Source: Zhengitettix transpicula (Eukaryota; Arthropoda; Insecta; Orthoptera; Tetrigidae). From it: a stretch of 64,000 nucleotides of DNA. A model generated the notes under the pieces. It searched no databases, was not told the origin of the DNA, and worked only from the letters and a program-made list of their open reading frames with translations. Below are positions 50,166 through 62,752 of the stretch, piece by piece. The translations under genes and the position numbers were made by a program. Each line of letters opens with the position of its first letter. Within the stretch, counting starts at the first letter, position 1. The stretch covers positions 73,332,139 through 73,396,138 of the forward strand of contig CM073595.1 of the NCBI GenBank assembly GCA_037074705.1, read 5' to 3'.

Positions 50166-51015
50166 GCGTTGAAGTTAATGAAAATGAGAGACTAACGCTA
50201 TAAACTAGTGTTTCAGTTTTCGTTTCACTATTATTAGACGTAACTGACTATTTTGCTGAGCTAAGCTTATTTATTAATACATTAACGTGTTCTTTTCAGT
50301 TAAGTTTATTATCTACTGACAGGCCTTGGAATTTCGTACTTTCTAAGTCATTATTCATATCCCTTTCTAAAGTTTCTGCGTTTATTGCAGAATTTGTTGT
50401 GTGAAACAGCACTGTGTGTTTTGATACAACGCAAACAAATTTATGGATGTACTGAGGTTTGAACTGGCATCATTTACTGCGAAATTAAAAAAGTTTCATT
50501 ATGTATTACCGAAAATAATAATTTTTATTCCAAAAAGAGCGTCTCATACGGCAGCAGCAATAAAGGACACCCTATGCGAATTGAGATCTGACGTGATGGA
50601 TGTTATGGATCCATTGACGCCGCTGTATTCTTCGCACACGACATTTGAGCCGCTGCTTCTCAATCAAGCATCCGCCCACGTGCCCTCAAGACGCTAAAGA
50701 AAATGCTTTCGCTACTAAGCGAACCTTGTTCTCGAGTATGGTCTGGAGTGGGTATTGTTACGGCTATTAAAGAAGTGAATTGTGAGACCGGAAGCGCTCC
50801 TGGCTTCGTGGTGTTAATAAATACACTTTTGCGCGTAACCAATGTTTGTCGGAACGATTTCTCGTGTCAGGCTGTACAATTTATGCTTTGCACTGTTACT
50901 GGACCAATTGAATTAAAATATACAGAAATGGATAAGATACTGCTACGATTGGCATGAAAGGTGCTGTTAGTTTATGGTACAATTTCAAATCTTTTGCTTA
51001 AAAAAAATCACATGC
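50166..51015. other. Non-coding or decayed coding DNA, unrecognised
   Basis: Two GC-richer ORFs follow one another on the plus strand, 50443-50697 and 50703-50957 (MLSLLSEPCSRVWSGVGIV...). They are in the same frame, separated by a stop, so could be one decayed coding stretch. No family is recognised, and the reverse strand is also partly open. Confidence 0.35.
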
Positions 51016-51300
51016 GCCGTAAATCACATAATTTATGTACGGACGTGGCATCCGAAGTGTTCGCCCGTTTCTTGAATCTGTAAAAAAAAATCCACAATTT
51101 CGAACATGTCGTTCGTCACTATTGTAGATTAAAATCACACTAGCTTGTCTTGTACCAGGAAAAGTGGTATATATTACGCCTAATTAATTCATCTAGATAA
51201 TTAGGCCTAATTAATTTATTGCGGATTTTTTTTACAGATTCAATGAAACGGGCCAACACTTCGGATGCCACGTCCGTACATAAATTATGTGATTTACGGC
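51016..51300. repeat. Foldback element with about 80-bp inverted arms
   Basis: The left arm (51016-51095) and right arm (51221-51300) are inverted copies differing at only about five places. The first 40 bp from each end agree exactly, beginning GCCGTAAATCACATAATTTA. Inner landmarks are CATCCGAAGTGTT, CCCGTTT, GAATCTGTAAAAA and TCC.CAA. The roughly 125-bp middle contains TAATTAATTCATCTAGATAA and GGCCTAATTAATTTATT, itself partly palindromic. It has no coding capacity. It resembles a foldback or MITE-type non-autonomous DNA transposon. A clear target-site duplication is not visible. Confidence 0.85.
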
Positions 51301-52406
51301 CGTAAATATCCGTTAGCCAATCATCGGGCTTTGTGCTGGTCTATATCTTGTGTTATTTTGTGTGTGTAGCTTCATATTTATTTTGTTCAGAGATCGTCTG
51401 ATTTGTCTTTAAATAATTATTTGTTAATATGAAGCAGTATTCAGTTTTCTACGTTCCATTTTCATTTAATTGCATTTAAGACTGTTAATTAATTTGTAAT
51501 TATGACATTGTATTATTAGTTATATTTTACAGAAAAAAGTTTTTGTTCTAGGCTGACATACCATAGTTTCTAGTGAATATTTTTAATTTGAATTCTGACT
51601 TATTTCCTCAAAAGACCACTAATGAATTGTTTTTAATCTATCATTCGTGAAATGGTCAGACTCTCTCGAAAGAACTGGAAAATAAACAGACATTTGGTTC
51701 GAAAATCGCTCGCTAAATGACTCACGATCAATTAAAAAAACTTTGGAAACACGGTTGTTTGGCCTGGCATTAATGCAGGTACTGTTAAAAATTACTGTCT
51801 TAAAATATTTTTGAAAGAAACTATGCAGTTAGACCACCAGTTGAAAAGTAAAATAGATGTATGCTGAGATTGTTTAATTATTTTGAAGTCGATGTTTACT
51901 GACGGCCCTTTGTTGATCCACGTACCACGTGTTCGATGAATGCAGATGTCATCTACTTAATTTGAGGAGGATTATTTACAATTGTCTCGTCTCTGAACTC
52001 ACACTCGCAGATACATATATATAGCCTCCATTCGTTAGAGTGTGGTCGGAGGATAAAGCTCTCATGTTGACTGTATTATTGGCCTGGACAAGCGCTGCCA
52101 CACAACACAAAGCGGGACAGAAATAGGTGGGACACGGCACAAGCCGACGGGAAATAGGGCAGTCACACACAAGCCGAGTGCATCTTACAAGGAACACCTT
52201 TGCTCATAGACGTGGAGCCCCCCAGCGTACAAACGTCAAAACTATTTACAAATATTTTATCCTTTTACTTGAATAAAATTTATTAACATCTTCCTGAACC
52301 GACACCTCAAGCCATCGACTGGTAACTGGTATTTCTGGTAGATTGGATTCATTCCGACGCAAACCAAATGCTAGGACAGAAATATTAGAATTTGTCATTC
52401 ATTATA
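51301..52406. other. Non-coding DNA
   Basis: A GC-richer patch at 52020-52200 is open on the reverse strand for 73 codons and cysteine-rich. It lacks start context and splice sites and is not recognised. Confidence 0.4.
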
Positions 52407-52790
52407 CAGGGTGTTTCAAAAAGAATCATCCGATTTGACATCTCTATATATTTTTTTAAATAATTAACATATAAAAAAATTTAATTTTGTACGATGGAAA
52501 AACAACGTTTTTTTTTCATAATTCAAAGGTGCTTAAGTGTCCCCCTTGAGATTCGTCGCAAATGACTATGCGGTATTCAAATTCGTCCCACAATCTGGAG
52601 GCTAAATACTGCTACCACGGCTGTTGTTTTGCGGTTCTGCAGTTCGAACACTGTTGCTGGAACCTGAGTCTCTTATAAACCCCCACAAGAAGAAAACAAA
52701 TGCAGTGAAGTCCACTAACCTTGGAGGCCAATGACGTAAGGCTGAATCATTTTGTCCAGTACGGATGATCCATCGTCGACGAACGTAGGA
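52407..52790 (-). mobile_element. Tc1/mariner-superfamily element, 3' end with transposase relic
   Basis: The element end reads CAGGGTGTTTCAAAAAGAAT inward from 52407 and is preceded by TA (52405-52406). About 50 bp match the end of the copy at 21067. On the reverse strand the transposase C-terminus is readable with frameshifts: RWIIRTGQND, HWPPRLVDFTAFVFFLWGFI (the WPPRSPDLTP.DFFLWG segment with the third catalytic position changed), VPATVFELQNRKTTAV, and LWDEFEYRIVICDESQGGHL before TGA at 52516-52518. The 5' part and other end are missing. Inactive. Confidence 0.82.
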
Positions 52791-55700
52791 AGCACGGAAA
52801 AATTGAGAGTTTCTTCTTTCTAACAGTACATTGTTAGATAATATCGAGTTAAAAGTTGAATGGTTATCAAGTTTAAAAATTGGATGAATCTTTTGAATGC
52901 TCGATTATCCTAGTCACAGCAGAAGACTAAATTTCGTTTAAAGGTCCACCATATTCAGGTTGCAGAGTACATACATTGTATGATAGCGCTAGTCCAGATT
53001 TAAATTAATTGTTAAATTCATGTTTATAAAGAAGTATTTCCTTAAAACTTAATATTTCTTTATTTTAAATGTTTAATGTCTGAGCGTAAACAATTAATAT
53101 TTTTATTGTGTAATAATATAGTGTTTTCAGTAATGAAATTAAGTCCAAATGGCAATATAAGCCCAAGAGTATGCACAAATTGCCTTCGATTTCAACAAAT
53201 GCAGGACTCCTTCTGCAAATGTTAGAATTTATATTAAAATAATTTTAATCCTCTTATTGCTCATTTAAGCAAGAGTGGAGATAAATTACATCCATGACTG
53301 ACGCTTACTCTAGTCATTGTTATATAGACCCATACGTAACTATGTAATAATTATTTATATTATGGTTATTTAAAATGACACCTTAGCCAACAAACGTGTA
53401 ATTTTATTCGTTCTTGGTGAAGACCAGCCCTGCTTTTGAATAGTAATCCCTCGTCTGAAGCCATACTTGAATATTTGTGACTCAACACGGAAATGTCGCT
53501 GTTAATTTGAAGAGCATTGATGTTGTTAAAAGCGAAGCCCTTGGTGACGAGGTGACATATTATATGTGGAGTATTGATCTGCTAACAGAGGCTTTGAAGA
53601 TCAACCGAGGCGTGGCGTCTGCTCTGGCGCGCCTTCACCTGTCAGGACGAGCAAAATGCTCAATAACCTGAGCAAATAAAATTAAAACCAGTTAGCGACA
53701 CGCGACATAAAAAATTCATATATTATTTTGGATCGTTTCGGCTACTCATCATTATTTAATGTATCTCGATTAGACACACTTGTGACAACAATACAGAGCC
53801 GATAAAGAATTGGCAGACGCGGAAAAAATTTCCGAATTGTCACGCATTTGACACAGAAAATAGATAGTTGTATTTGTTAATACCAGTTACAATATCCTAA
53901 ATTATCAGAATAATACGTAAAATATATTTTGGACTTCGAAAAGAACACAGGTCATAATACAATGTTTGGGTCAGTTGCAATAGACGATCTGTACGGAACA
54001 GTAGAGTAGGTTTTGCTTTGATAACTCGGCTTTGCTTATTGTGTCTATGTAGGGAGCTCGGGGGCTAGAGTTCTCTGTGAACTACCAACTGAATAGGAAA
54101 CAAAGTTTCATTGTATTTAGGCCCAACTCACCTATTGAGCAAAACAGCTGGGTCTCTTATCTTGTTTGTCTGATCTTCTTTCCCGATTCTTCTCAGGCTG
54201 AGCTGACATATCAGATAATTGACCGATAAATAAATACATCATTTCAACCAAACATTAAGATAATGGCATCTACGGCCAGAAGAGGAAGTCATTTTGGTTC
54301 TGAACTTCCCCGAAACAAAAAAAAAGTCATGTTCTTATACGGAAGCAACGCAACTGTTTGTCATAAACAATGCGGCAATTAACAATTCACATCACACCTT
54401 GCTGCTTTCCCAAATGTAACGTTTAATCCAAATCAGCACACCTTTCTATCTACCTTGTCTCGTAAAGATCGTTATGATCTCATGCTCTGGTGTAACACTT
54501 TCGGACTTTCCAAGCGGCCTTGAACAACTAAAGCAAGGAATTACATTGTGTGTTATCGATTCGTCAAACACAAATCAGTAAAAAGAATGAAGTGAACCCG
54601 AATTGATAATGGGTTTGACCTTGCAACACCTATTACGTTAACTTCGGTTGTAACAGATTAAAAAATATACCATGAAAATTTGCAATTTAGATTTAGAATT
54701 TACCAAATGACCCGTCAGAATAACTACAAACAAATAAAAAAATACCATATTGCGGTATAATCAGTTCACATTTATTTCGTGTTTTGTGTGTGTGCAGGCT
54801 GGGCAATCAGGTAACAGCTTCGACTGCGACGTAGGTAGAGTCTTCAGATGACGTCACGTCTCTCGGCGATCGAAAAATGCATTGTGTACGAAAAATTGAA
54901 ACAAAACAAGATATTAAAAAATATGGCGACATTAATATATTTTCAAGTGAATTAGCCAACAAAATGATGACGAATTTTATATTTGATATTTTCAAATAAT
55001 CTCTTATTCAAAAAATATTATGTACATGTAGATATTTCAATCATCAACTAAATTCATAAGTTATTTAGTTTTTTAACAATAATGTAATTAATTTGATTAT
55101 ATTAAATATCCATCACCAATATTAAAAATCGTCTACAATTTGTATGTATCTTCCACAAATTCAATAGTATTTTACGCTTATACTTTACCTGAGTATCCCA
55201 TTCCTTATGGCACACCAATGCCTTAAGAACTTTTTTAACCGATATTAACAGTGAAATCTCCGACATAAATCTACCATTTTGTTTGCTTTTTATATATTTT
55301 TTCGCCGGTCCCGCTCATTTTACTCTTTGCTTTACATCAAGCTTCTGTGGCTTTTAATAACACCTCAATTCCAAAAAGCAACTTAACGTTTCACCAGCTA
55401 AACAAATAATACATTTTATTTATTGTAACTTAAAATTTAAACCCGCAGCGCGAAATTACAAAACCCTAAACTATACTTCATACTTTAATAATTATGTAGT
55501 GATGGTGATAATGACATGTGACAAGTTGTGTCAGCAAAGTCTGTCTAGCCTCAAACGAATCTGTCAGCAAAACATAATCTCTTCTAGGTAGACTGGCAGA
55601 CCACAGATAACTCCATGTGACACACGACGCTACAAGATAATCCTTGAGTTTATGTTCAGCGGAATACGTTCGAGTTGATAATATTATTTATGGTGAAGAA

Positions 55701-56007
55701 CGTCATACGGCGTAGGCACCATAAACGTGACTACTGTATAGCATACATTATTTTGAGAGATCTAAAGATAGATAAATTTTTCAAGTATGATCTTGAAGAA
55801 ATTAAAGAAAATTTAACTTTCTAATTTCAACAACTACTGTCAACTTATTAATACAGATAGTATTAGGTGATTCAATCAATAATGAGAAAATATAACAATA
55901 ATTATTTTTATCTAGATAACAAATGCTGGTCGGTAATACATTTAAACATTGTTTTTAAAAAAGAAGTGGAATCTAATAAATAAAATTTTCCACATCCTTG
56001 GAGAAAA
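52791..56007. other. AT-rich non-coding DNA
   Basis: A GC-richer frame at 53477-53671 (TTG-started, ...SALARLHLSGRAKCSIT) ends in a region that could be an exon, but no family is recognised. The rest shows nothing. Confidence 0.4.
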
Positions 56008-56120
56008 TTACACCAAATTCGACCACGTGTTCCTTGCGAACAGGAAACAGACACTGTGGGGGTAAATTACGACTTCTGAGTTTAATTATGACAACCCCGC
56101 CAACGCCGGGAACCCAGCTT
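56008..56120 (-). repeat. Dispersed repeat family A, ends only, middle deleted
   Basis: On the reverse strand the head CTGGGTTCCCGGCGTTGGC and TCATAATTAAACTCAGAAG are joined directly to the 3' blocks TTACCCCCACAGTGTCTGTT, CGCAAGGAACACGTGGTCGA and TTTGGTGTAA. About 240 bp of the family middle is missing. Confidence 0.82.
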
Positions 56121-58851
56121 GTAATGTGTATAAAGGTAAATTATTTACAAACTAGCACAAATTTGTAAATATCTAACTGTAACAAACACTCCACGTTTGA
56201 CTTAAATATTTAGCGTGATATATATTTATGCTCTTTGTCTAAGCTAGTTATTATTTTTGTTTGGAAATTTTGCAATTTTGTGAGGAATATTTACTACGGG
56301 AATTTTATTCTTTCTTTTACAACTATAATGCAGAGGATCCCAAGCATATTTAACGGCTGCTGATTTTATAGTCATGAACCTAATGTTAGTCATTTGTTCG
56401 TAAACTCTCAATTTTTAGGTTTGAAAGCAAACCCTGCTCTATGGCTTTTTCTAATAATATAAGACATAACGTGTGCGAACTTGAGGACATGCAAACAGAG
56501 CTGACGGTGGATTGACTCTGCGTTTTTGGCCCTCCTGCAAGTAGAGGATCGTGTAACAGAGCCGAGCCACTGAAGTAAGCCGTCAAAATAACAGGGATCT
56601 GCGTGTAGAACAACACTAGTTTCTTCATCTTGTAAAACAAAGAATGAGAGCAGCCTGAGGTCCACCGGCACCCACCAAATCATGTTGTTGGACGTTTCCT
56701 TTAGACGACGACTTCTCGAGCCGTACTCTCTCACGGTCTAATTACCGCGCTCTCTGCAATAGCGGTGGAGCTTGCAAGAAGATGCCCTCACAGCGGAACT
56801 CGCTCTGGAACGACTTCTGATGAAACTGCAGACTGTCGCATAACATACCATCGGCGCTATGCAAATCGCAGATTAATAATAATTACGGAGCGTTGTGGAA
56901 ACCGAGAAAACGAAGTGTATCTGCCGACGTCACTGATACGTTTGCTGTGAATTAACAAAAGCTTAAAATTGCAGAAAATTCTTCCGGGCGCCTTATCCTA
57001 GGACAGTGCATTAATATAAAATGATTTATAATTCATTAAGTACGTATAACTTAATGAAGAACTAATAAACAGATAGGACAAGTTCATCTTAAATTTTTGT
57101 ATCATATATTTTTTTCTTAGGCCGAAACGAGGTTTCATCCTCAGGTATCCATACGTTGAAGTATAGCAAACGTGGGCGATATTTAAACGTCCGTGACCTT
57201 TGTAAGGACTGTCGAAGCACCCGAACTGTAAGACTATGCGTGATCCCGCATTTCGGCCGAGCTCCTCCCATGGGAGTTCTGCTCCCTCACCGACTATCGA
57301 CAGTTTCTGGCTTCTGTAAAGGCCACCATAATGCCCCCTACTAAATACCTCGCATTTTCCCTCTCGTGCAGCTTGCGTGTAATTTACGTAAGCCAGTCAA
57401 AAACTTCAGTTTTCAGATCCTCCTACGTGCAATACCCAGAAATCTTGATTCATTTGTTTATCGGTGCATTTAAGGTTTTACAGGCACGTTCTTCACGATC
57501 GCTGTTTATTTAAATAAGTAAAATTCCTCATAAACTATACGAACCCTTTAGTGCCTAGTGTAGCGTATATGCAATACAACTTTTAGTATCACCCCAGAGG
57601 CGTCTGTTAATTTCTAAAAGAGATAATTTGTGTTGCAGATATGAAACAACACGCTCTTAAGGAAATGTGAACTTTTTGGCATCAGTGGCCAGGATAAAAC
57701 ATGCCTGTCCTAGCTTTCTGTGAGCCAACCCCTTACAGCCAGATTTTTCTACCCGCCGGTCAACTTCAGAATATTTATTTTATGCTTTTTTATGTAATTT
57801 GCAAGAAAGAAAATTTAAACGTCATTCCCAGGGTATACTAGTTACACTAAAATCGTAATTATCCGATTATGTGATATATATATATATAAATCAAAACTGA
57901 TTATATTTTTGTTTAATATGTGCAAAATCATGAGCGATATTGACTTTGGTCACGTTTAATTCTTTTTTTGAGTATTTTTTCCGTATTTTGTCCACAAACA
58001 TACATCTTAAAAATTTAGTTTTAAAAATACAAAAAAATCATGCACTAAAGGATTAAGTTGTAAGATGTCACAGAATGAAATTTTAGTGTACATAAAACGT
58101 TGGTTGTGATTGCATACATGACGAATTACTAAGACTGTAAAATGATTCCCAAGAGTCCGTGAGATATTAAGGAACCTCTATTTATATAGATCAGATAAAT
58201 ATTTTAAAAACACGAAAGGAAATACAGAATTGTGTAGAATTTAAAATATATGCTCTGTTTATACTGTATTAATGTCATTATCAAATTTTCTGTGTTTTCA
58301 TGTTATTCCTTTTATAATATATTTCGGCAGGACACTTCTGTGCGTCGTCCTTTTCAATTAATTCCCGTAACACAATCCTAATTAAATTTTTCAAACATTT
58401 TCTCATTTATAATCTATGTATAAATCTCAAAATGAACCTTCGTTTTGAAATATTTGTTAATTTTCTTTCGTTAAAAACAAACATGTATTATAAAATCTGA
58501 ATGAAATATTATAGTATGATGAAAAACCCTTGTAATGTCAGAGATAAAGGAAAATATTTCGTACGTTTGGTATTGTAAATTCAACTGTACATGTAACTGC
58601 AGTGAACAAACACTTCGTGCATGTTCGGCTGCATTCACCAGAGATTTTAATTTAGATTAAATTGGAATCAAATCGATACTGATTCTACAGTAACTTTGTA
58701 CATGTAGGCGCCACATTTGTGTGTCGCCGTACTTAATTAGTCATTCCCAAACACTGACCACGGTCTGAGCGTCGTTAATGAGCAAGATTGCGTAATTCTC
58801 TGCAGGAACCGGTTCGCATGGTATTTGATTTATTGTGGTTGCTTGTTGCAG
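56121..58851. other. Non-coding DNA with GC-richer patches
   Basis: The patch at 56400-56950 has overlapping open frames on both strands (108 codons on minus at 56408-56734). The patch at 57120-57520 likewise has frames on both strands. Neither shows a known domain, and overlapping opposite frames argue against reading any one as a gene. The rest is AT-rich. Confidence 0.35.
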
Positions 58852-59013
58852 AACCACCCGCAGAGTGCCGAGCCCACATTCCGCGCCTCGGAACAGCTTC
58901 AAAAATCAATTTCCGCCCTATCGACCACAGTCACGTTTATATCCAAGAATGTCGGCATCAAAGGATTCCTATTCGCCTATTACAAACATTTACCACACTA
59001 CATAAACCTCTGA
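58852..59013 (+). CDS. Candidate terminal exon, unrecognised protein
   Basis: The acceptor TTGTGGTTGCTTGTTGCAG ends at 58851. The frame reads NHPQSAEPTFRASEQLQKSI, SALSTTVTFISKNVGIKGFL, FAYYKHLPHYINL and stops at TGA 59011-59013. GC content is raised over the exon. A second frame is also open (EPPAECRAHIPRLGTASKIN..., stopping at 59019-59021), so the phase is uncertain. The first frame has the more ordinary composition. An earlier TTCTCTGCAG at about 58804 is an alternative acceptor. No family recognised. Confidence 0.35.
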   Translation, partial: NHPQSAEPTFRASEQLQKSISALSTTVTFISKNVGIKGFLFAYYKHLPHYINL

Positions 59014-60150
59014 ATTCCTAAAATCACCTATAGACAATTATGGTCATTATTTGAGCACACTTGCAAAGTCCTTGACGGGGAAAAGAAAATATTAATAAAA
59101 ACGTTAGAAAATTATTCCAGGAAAAACCTATAGACGTATAAAATCCTACACGTATTTTATCGAAAAACTGCAATTAAAAATATTTACAAAACATGAAAAT
59201 TAAACATTTAATTCCAAGTATACTCGGAATGTAACAAACCTTTATTTGCCAAAATACACTGCACCAAAATTTAGAATTCGCAAGAGCCGTGTACATATAT
59301 TTCAAGGTTTGTGCATTTCGTTAATTACAAATTTATGATCCTCTACACTTCATATAATTAATTGTAAGTAATACTTTACAAATTTTTACATTTTAGTTTT
59401 ATAAATTGTCATGCTTCTAAATTTTGTTTTCTTTGAACTTTTATAATCTGAATTAGAGATTATATCATTTAAATGAATTTTAAAACTCCTGAAGAGGACA
59501 AAAAAAATAGGGATAAAACACAGTGTCAGTTTTAATGTTATTTTCTATTAAAATACTTTAATTTTTATTCAAAATAATTAACTGACTTAATAAGATTATA
59601 TTATTTAATTAATTTATATCATAACACGTAATTAATAATGTTATAAAATTTATCATAGGACTATTTACTGAAACTCTATTATATGTACAAAGTATCCGTT
59701 TTCAAGCTTTGTCAGATGTTCAATTTAATGTAAAACTCGAGTTGCAAAAAAAACGACTTGCCGAGGGAAGTCGGCTTTGAAACGCGCATTTCGCGTAAGT
59801 CGATTAGCATTTTTATGGGAATAAAAAAAAGGTAGACGCGGTCCTCAGAACTTCGAGCATCGTACAGTAGATGAATTAAGGGCGAGTAAAGTATAAAGAG
59901 CAAATTTAATTAACGAGGTAAATAATAAAGCTTAAAACTACGTTTTTACGGCAACAAAAGACACATTTACATGTATTTAGTGCCTCGTTATTTCGTTTCA
60001 AAAACAATATGTATTTTAATAATTCATTAAATTAACGCGAAAACGTATTTGTTTCTCCTGAATCAAGCGATTCTTAATTTTTGACCATGCTTAAGCCGAA
60101 TTATTATAATTACGTAATTATATACAGTCATTGTAGAATTTTTAAGTGTC
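59014..60150. other. AT-rich non-coding DNA
   Basis: Very AT-rich, no coding or repeat signal apart from a 63-codon reverse-strand chance ORF at 59712-59903. Confidence 0.5.
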
Positions 60151-60300
60151 TAATTTCAACTCCAAAAGGCAATGGAGGGAAGCACCCCTACCGTTCGGGT
60201 GGTAGTGCAAGGGGTTTACAAAAAAAAAAGTAATGCAAAAAAGAAAGAGATTAGTGTCGATTCCGGGGTTATAGAAGTCGCCGAGTTTAATTTTTGCATG
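60151..60300 (-). repeat. Dispersed repeat family A, 5' portion
   Basis: On the reverse strand: AAATTAAACTCGGCGACTTC, ATAACCCCGGAATCGACACT (degraded B-box-like), the TTTTGCATTACTTTTTTTTT block and CCTACCGTTCGGGTGGTAGTG complements, ending in the TTTGGAGTTGAAATTAGA block. Confidence 0.72.
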
Positions 60301-60449
60301 AACCATGATGGTTAATGAAATTTTATGATCCTCTTCGCGGTTGACAAAAGGTTACCCGGAGTAGTTTTGACCCACTTAAGTTCCCGGGTAATTTATTTTA
60401 TCTCTTAAGGTACCAGCTACACTTTGGTTTCTATTTAGTTAAAGGCGGT

Positions 60450-60657
60450 ATTTCATGTTAAATCGGCCTATGTTTTCGTCGGAAGAAAAATTTTCGGCAT
60501 CAATGAGATGGCTGGCGTTTCTCTAGATATTTTTGTGAATAATTTCAATCCCATCGGAGGGGAGCAGCTTTAGGAATAGTGGTGGAGGGGCATTACCTAA
60601 AAATAACGCAAAAACAATCGTAATTGGAATCAAATCCGGGGTTATGGATGTCGAGAC
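60450..60657 (-). repeat. Dispersed repeat family A, middle portion
   Basis: On the reverse strand: CGACATCCATAACCCCGGAT, TTGATTCCAATTACGATTGT, TTTTGCGTTATTTTTAGGTA, CCTAAAGCTGCTCCCCTCCG, GGGATTGAAATTATTCAC and AAACATAGGCCGATTTAACA. The head is missing at 60657. It lies 150 bp right of another reverse copy. Confidence 0.78.
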
Positions 60658-62244
60658 ATATTGAAAAAGTATCTGTACTCCTGGATAGACAAAATACGAA
60701 AGCAGTTAATTGTAGATAGAATTAATATATATGACGAACAGTTACACAATCCGTGCTCACAGAGTACTTTTAAGGTCACACCTAAATGTGTAACGCATAT
60801 TTTTCGGACCATATTACCATCTACGACTTCATTCATGGCACAAATTTCTCTGTAGCTAACAATAATTTGAAACTGAAACAGTAGCCCTGATTTAATCAGT
60901 CTGTTGATACGCGTTTCCGGACACCCACAGCCGTTGATATGGAACGAAGGTCACAGTACCTTAAAGCTGCAGTTACATACAGTAGCGGGACATGCATCTG
61001 GATTTCTCTCAACAAATGCCATTTTCATTCCTGTAAAATTATTGTAAACTTGTAAAATTATTTCTTCAGACTTTCTTTCGTTTACAAATTGTTTTCTATC
61101 TCATAATTTCTTTTACTATTAAATAGAAAAAGTATTCACAATAAATTCAAGTGCCAGTTCATTTAATGGTGAAATTTTAGAAGTTAAATTTCATTTTTCT
61201 GGGGGAGGAGTTTAATACATTGTCATTCGAGAACGTACTCCAATATGATACAGATTCCTTACGTGAAACCAACCCCAAATACAACCCCCCTGTACATGTA
61301 AGTGACCGAATGACCACATGGAATTGAAAGATCGTTCAGAATTACCTCCCGTCGTCACCAAGTTGATATTTTTCCAGTGTAATTGAAAAGCTCTTCCCCA
61401 TTATTACTCTCCCTAATCATACGCACAAACACTTCATCAAGCTGAGCTGGAAACTGACGGCTTAGTCCTCCCCTCGTATAAAATCGAACATCACAGTAAA
61501 CACGAAATCATCTCGTGCTGATGGCAGTCGCCGCCCTACGTAATTACGGAGAAAGAAGTACAAGAAAAACCTCATCGATGCACGAAATGAACGGGAGTGG
61601 TATCAAAAATTATTCTTTAATATTCTCTCACATTATCCAATGCCTTAAAGCCTCGAATTACTTCTCTTATTAAGAAAATAATAATCATCAAACTTCACGT
61701 TAAATTTTATCAGATCTATTGGCAGCTTCTCGATTAAAATACCAAACAAAATAATAATATTTGTACATTTATTCCGTTTCCCCTCAATGAAAATTCTTCA
61801 ATATTGTCAAAAAAATAATAATTAATTATATTTACGTATAATGGAATCTATCTTGATTCAGTGAATATCAATTATTTGAGATCTGCCGAAATTATTAAAT
61901 TGCCTTTTCTAATTATTTCACTACTCTATTATTGTCTCCTCTCATAACTCTTACACTGAAACAATCTTTATCACTATATCAAATTAGACAACCCCGAACA
62001 AATTCATTTGCACTTATTTTGAAATCACTTCCTTAATTATATATTTGATTGTTTTCATGGGGGGGGGGGCATTGTATGGTATATCACCGTTGTTACGATA
62101 TTTTTCACTTTTACCGTCTACAGAAATTTAATTTATTTCTATAAAAGACTTGAAACTTTTTGACCTGGAGGTTTACGAGTTTCTTTAGTAATAATTATAT
62201 CTAACCCGGCGGAAAATTAAATTCGCACGACAATTCTTCACAAG
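60658..62244. other. AT-rich non-coding DNA
   Basis: Overlapping opposite-strand 64-codon ORFs at 60642-60855 are chance. Nothing else is supported; an 11-G run occurs at 62059. Confidence 0.45.
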
Positions 62245-62395
62245 CATTTTCCTTTTGATTCTGTCCTGGAACGAGGCAGTTTCTATTCGCGATGGAGAAG
62301 TTTTTGTAAATCAGGAATATCGATTTAATCCGAAGGCGATAATATGGCAGACAGAAATTGACGAATGCTCTCAATATTTTAATTCTGTCTCTTAA
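62245..62395 (+). CDS. Candidate terminal exon, unrecognised protein
   Basis: The acceptor-like CGACAATTCTTCACAAG ends at 62244. After two bases... of phase uncertainty, the frame beginning with the codon spanning 62243-62245 reads SIFLLILSWNEAVSIRDGEV, FVNQEYRFNPKAIIWQTEID, ECSQYFNSVS and stops at TAA 62393-62395. Composition is protein-like (W, C, N, Q, E well placed), and the first ten residues form a hydrophobic stretch like a membrane or signal segment. The frame is in fact open further left, to about 62195. The reverse strand is also open here (62201-62413), so coding on either strand, or on neither, is possible. I do not recognise the family. Confidence 0.3.
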
Positions 62396-62443
62396 ACACG
62401 AGACAGTTTCCATATTACTAAAACGTCAATGTTGATGATATAC

Positions 62444-62752
62444 AAATCTAATCCTTTGGAACCGGAAACAAATTTTGTGGGGATAAGACAAGACTACCAC
62501 CCCCAGGGGCGGGGGTGGAGGGGGGTCGAAATTTTCAAATATTCTGAAACGGCTGATATTTGCGTCAGATAAATACTTTTCTGGTTCAATGAGATTGATA
62601 GTGTTTCTCCTGATGTTGTACGTGTATAATTTATGCACCTTTTGTATTGGAGGGGCGTTACACAAAAATATCGCTAAAACATCCGTGACTGGAGTCCAAT
62701 CTGAGGGCTATGCATGTTGCTGAGTTTAATTATGACAACCCTGGCTACGCAC
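62444..62752 (-). repeat. Dispersed repeat family A, copy lacking the extreme tail
   Basis: On the reverse strand: a decayed head (GTAGCCAGGGTTGTCATAAT), TTAAACTCAGCAACATGCAT, TCAGATTGGACTCCAGTCAC (decayed B-box-like), ATATTTTTGTGTAACGCCCC, the ACACTATCAATCTCATTGAA block, AAATATCAGCCGTTTCAGAA, CACCCCCGCCCCTGGGGGTG and CCACAAAATTTGTTTCCGGT. The TGTAGATTTGTATG tail is only partly kept. Confidence 0.87.

Noticed and set aside
56408..56734. 108-codon reverse-strand ORF in a GC-richer patch
   Set aside because: It overlaps another open frame on the same strand and has no recognised motif or splice signals, so no frame is preferred.
62426..62665. Reverse-strand ORF with a PPPPPP run
   Set aside because: Lies inside a family A repeat copy; the proline run is the translated C-rich repeat block.
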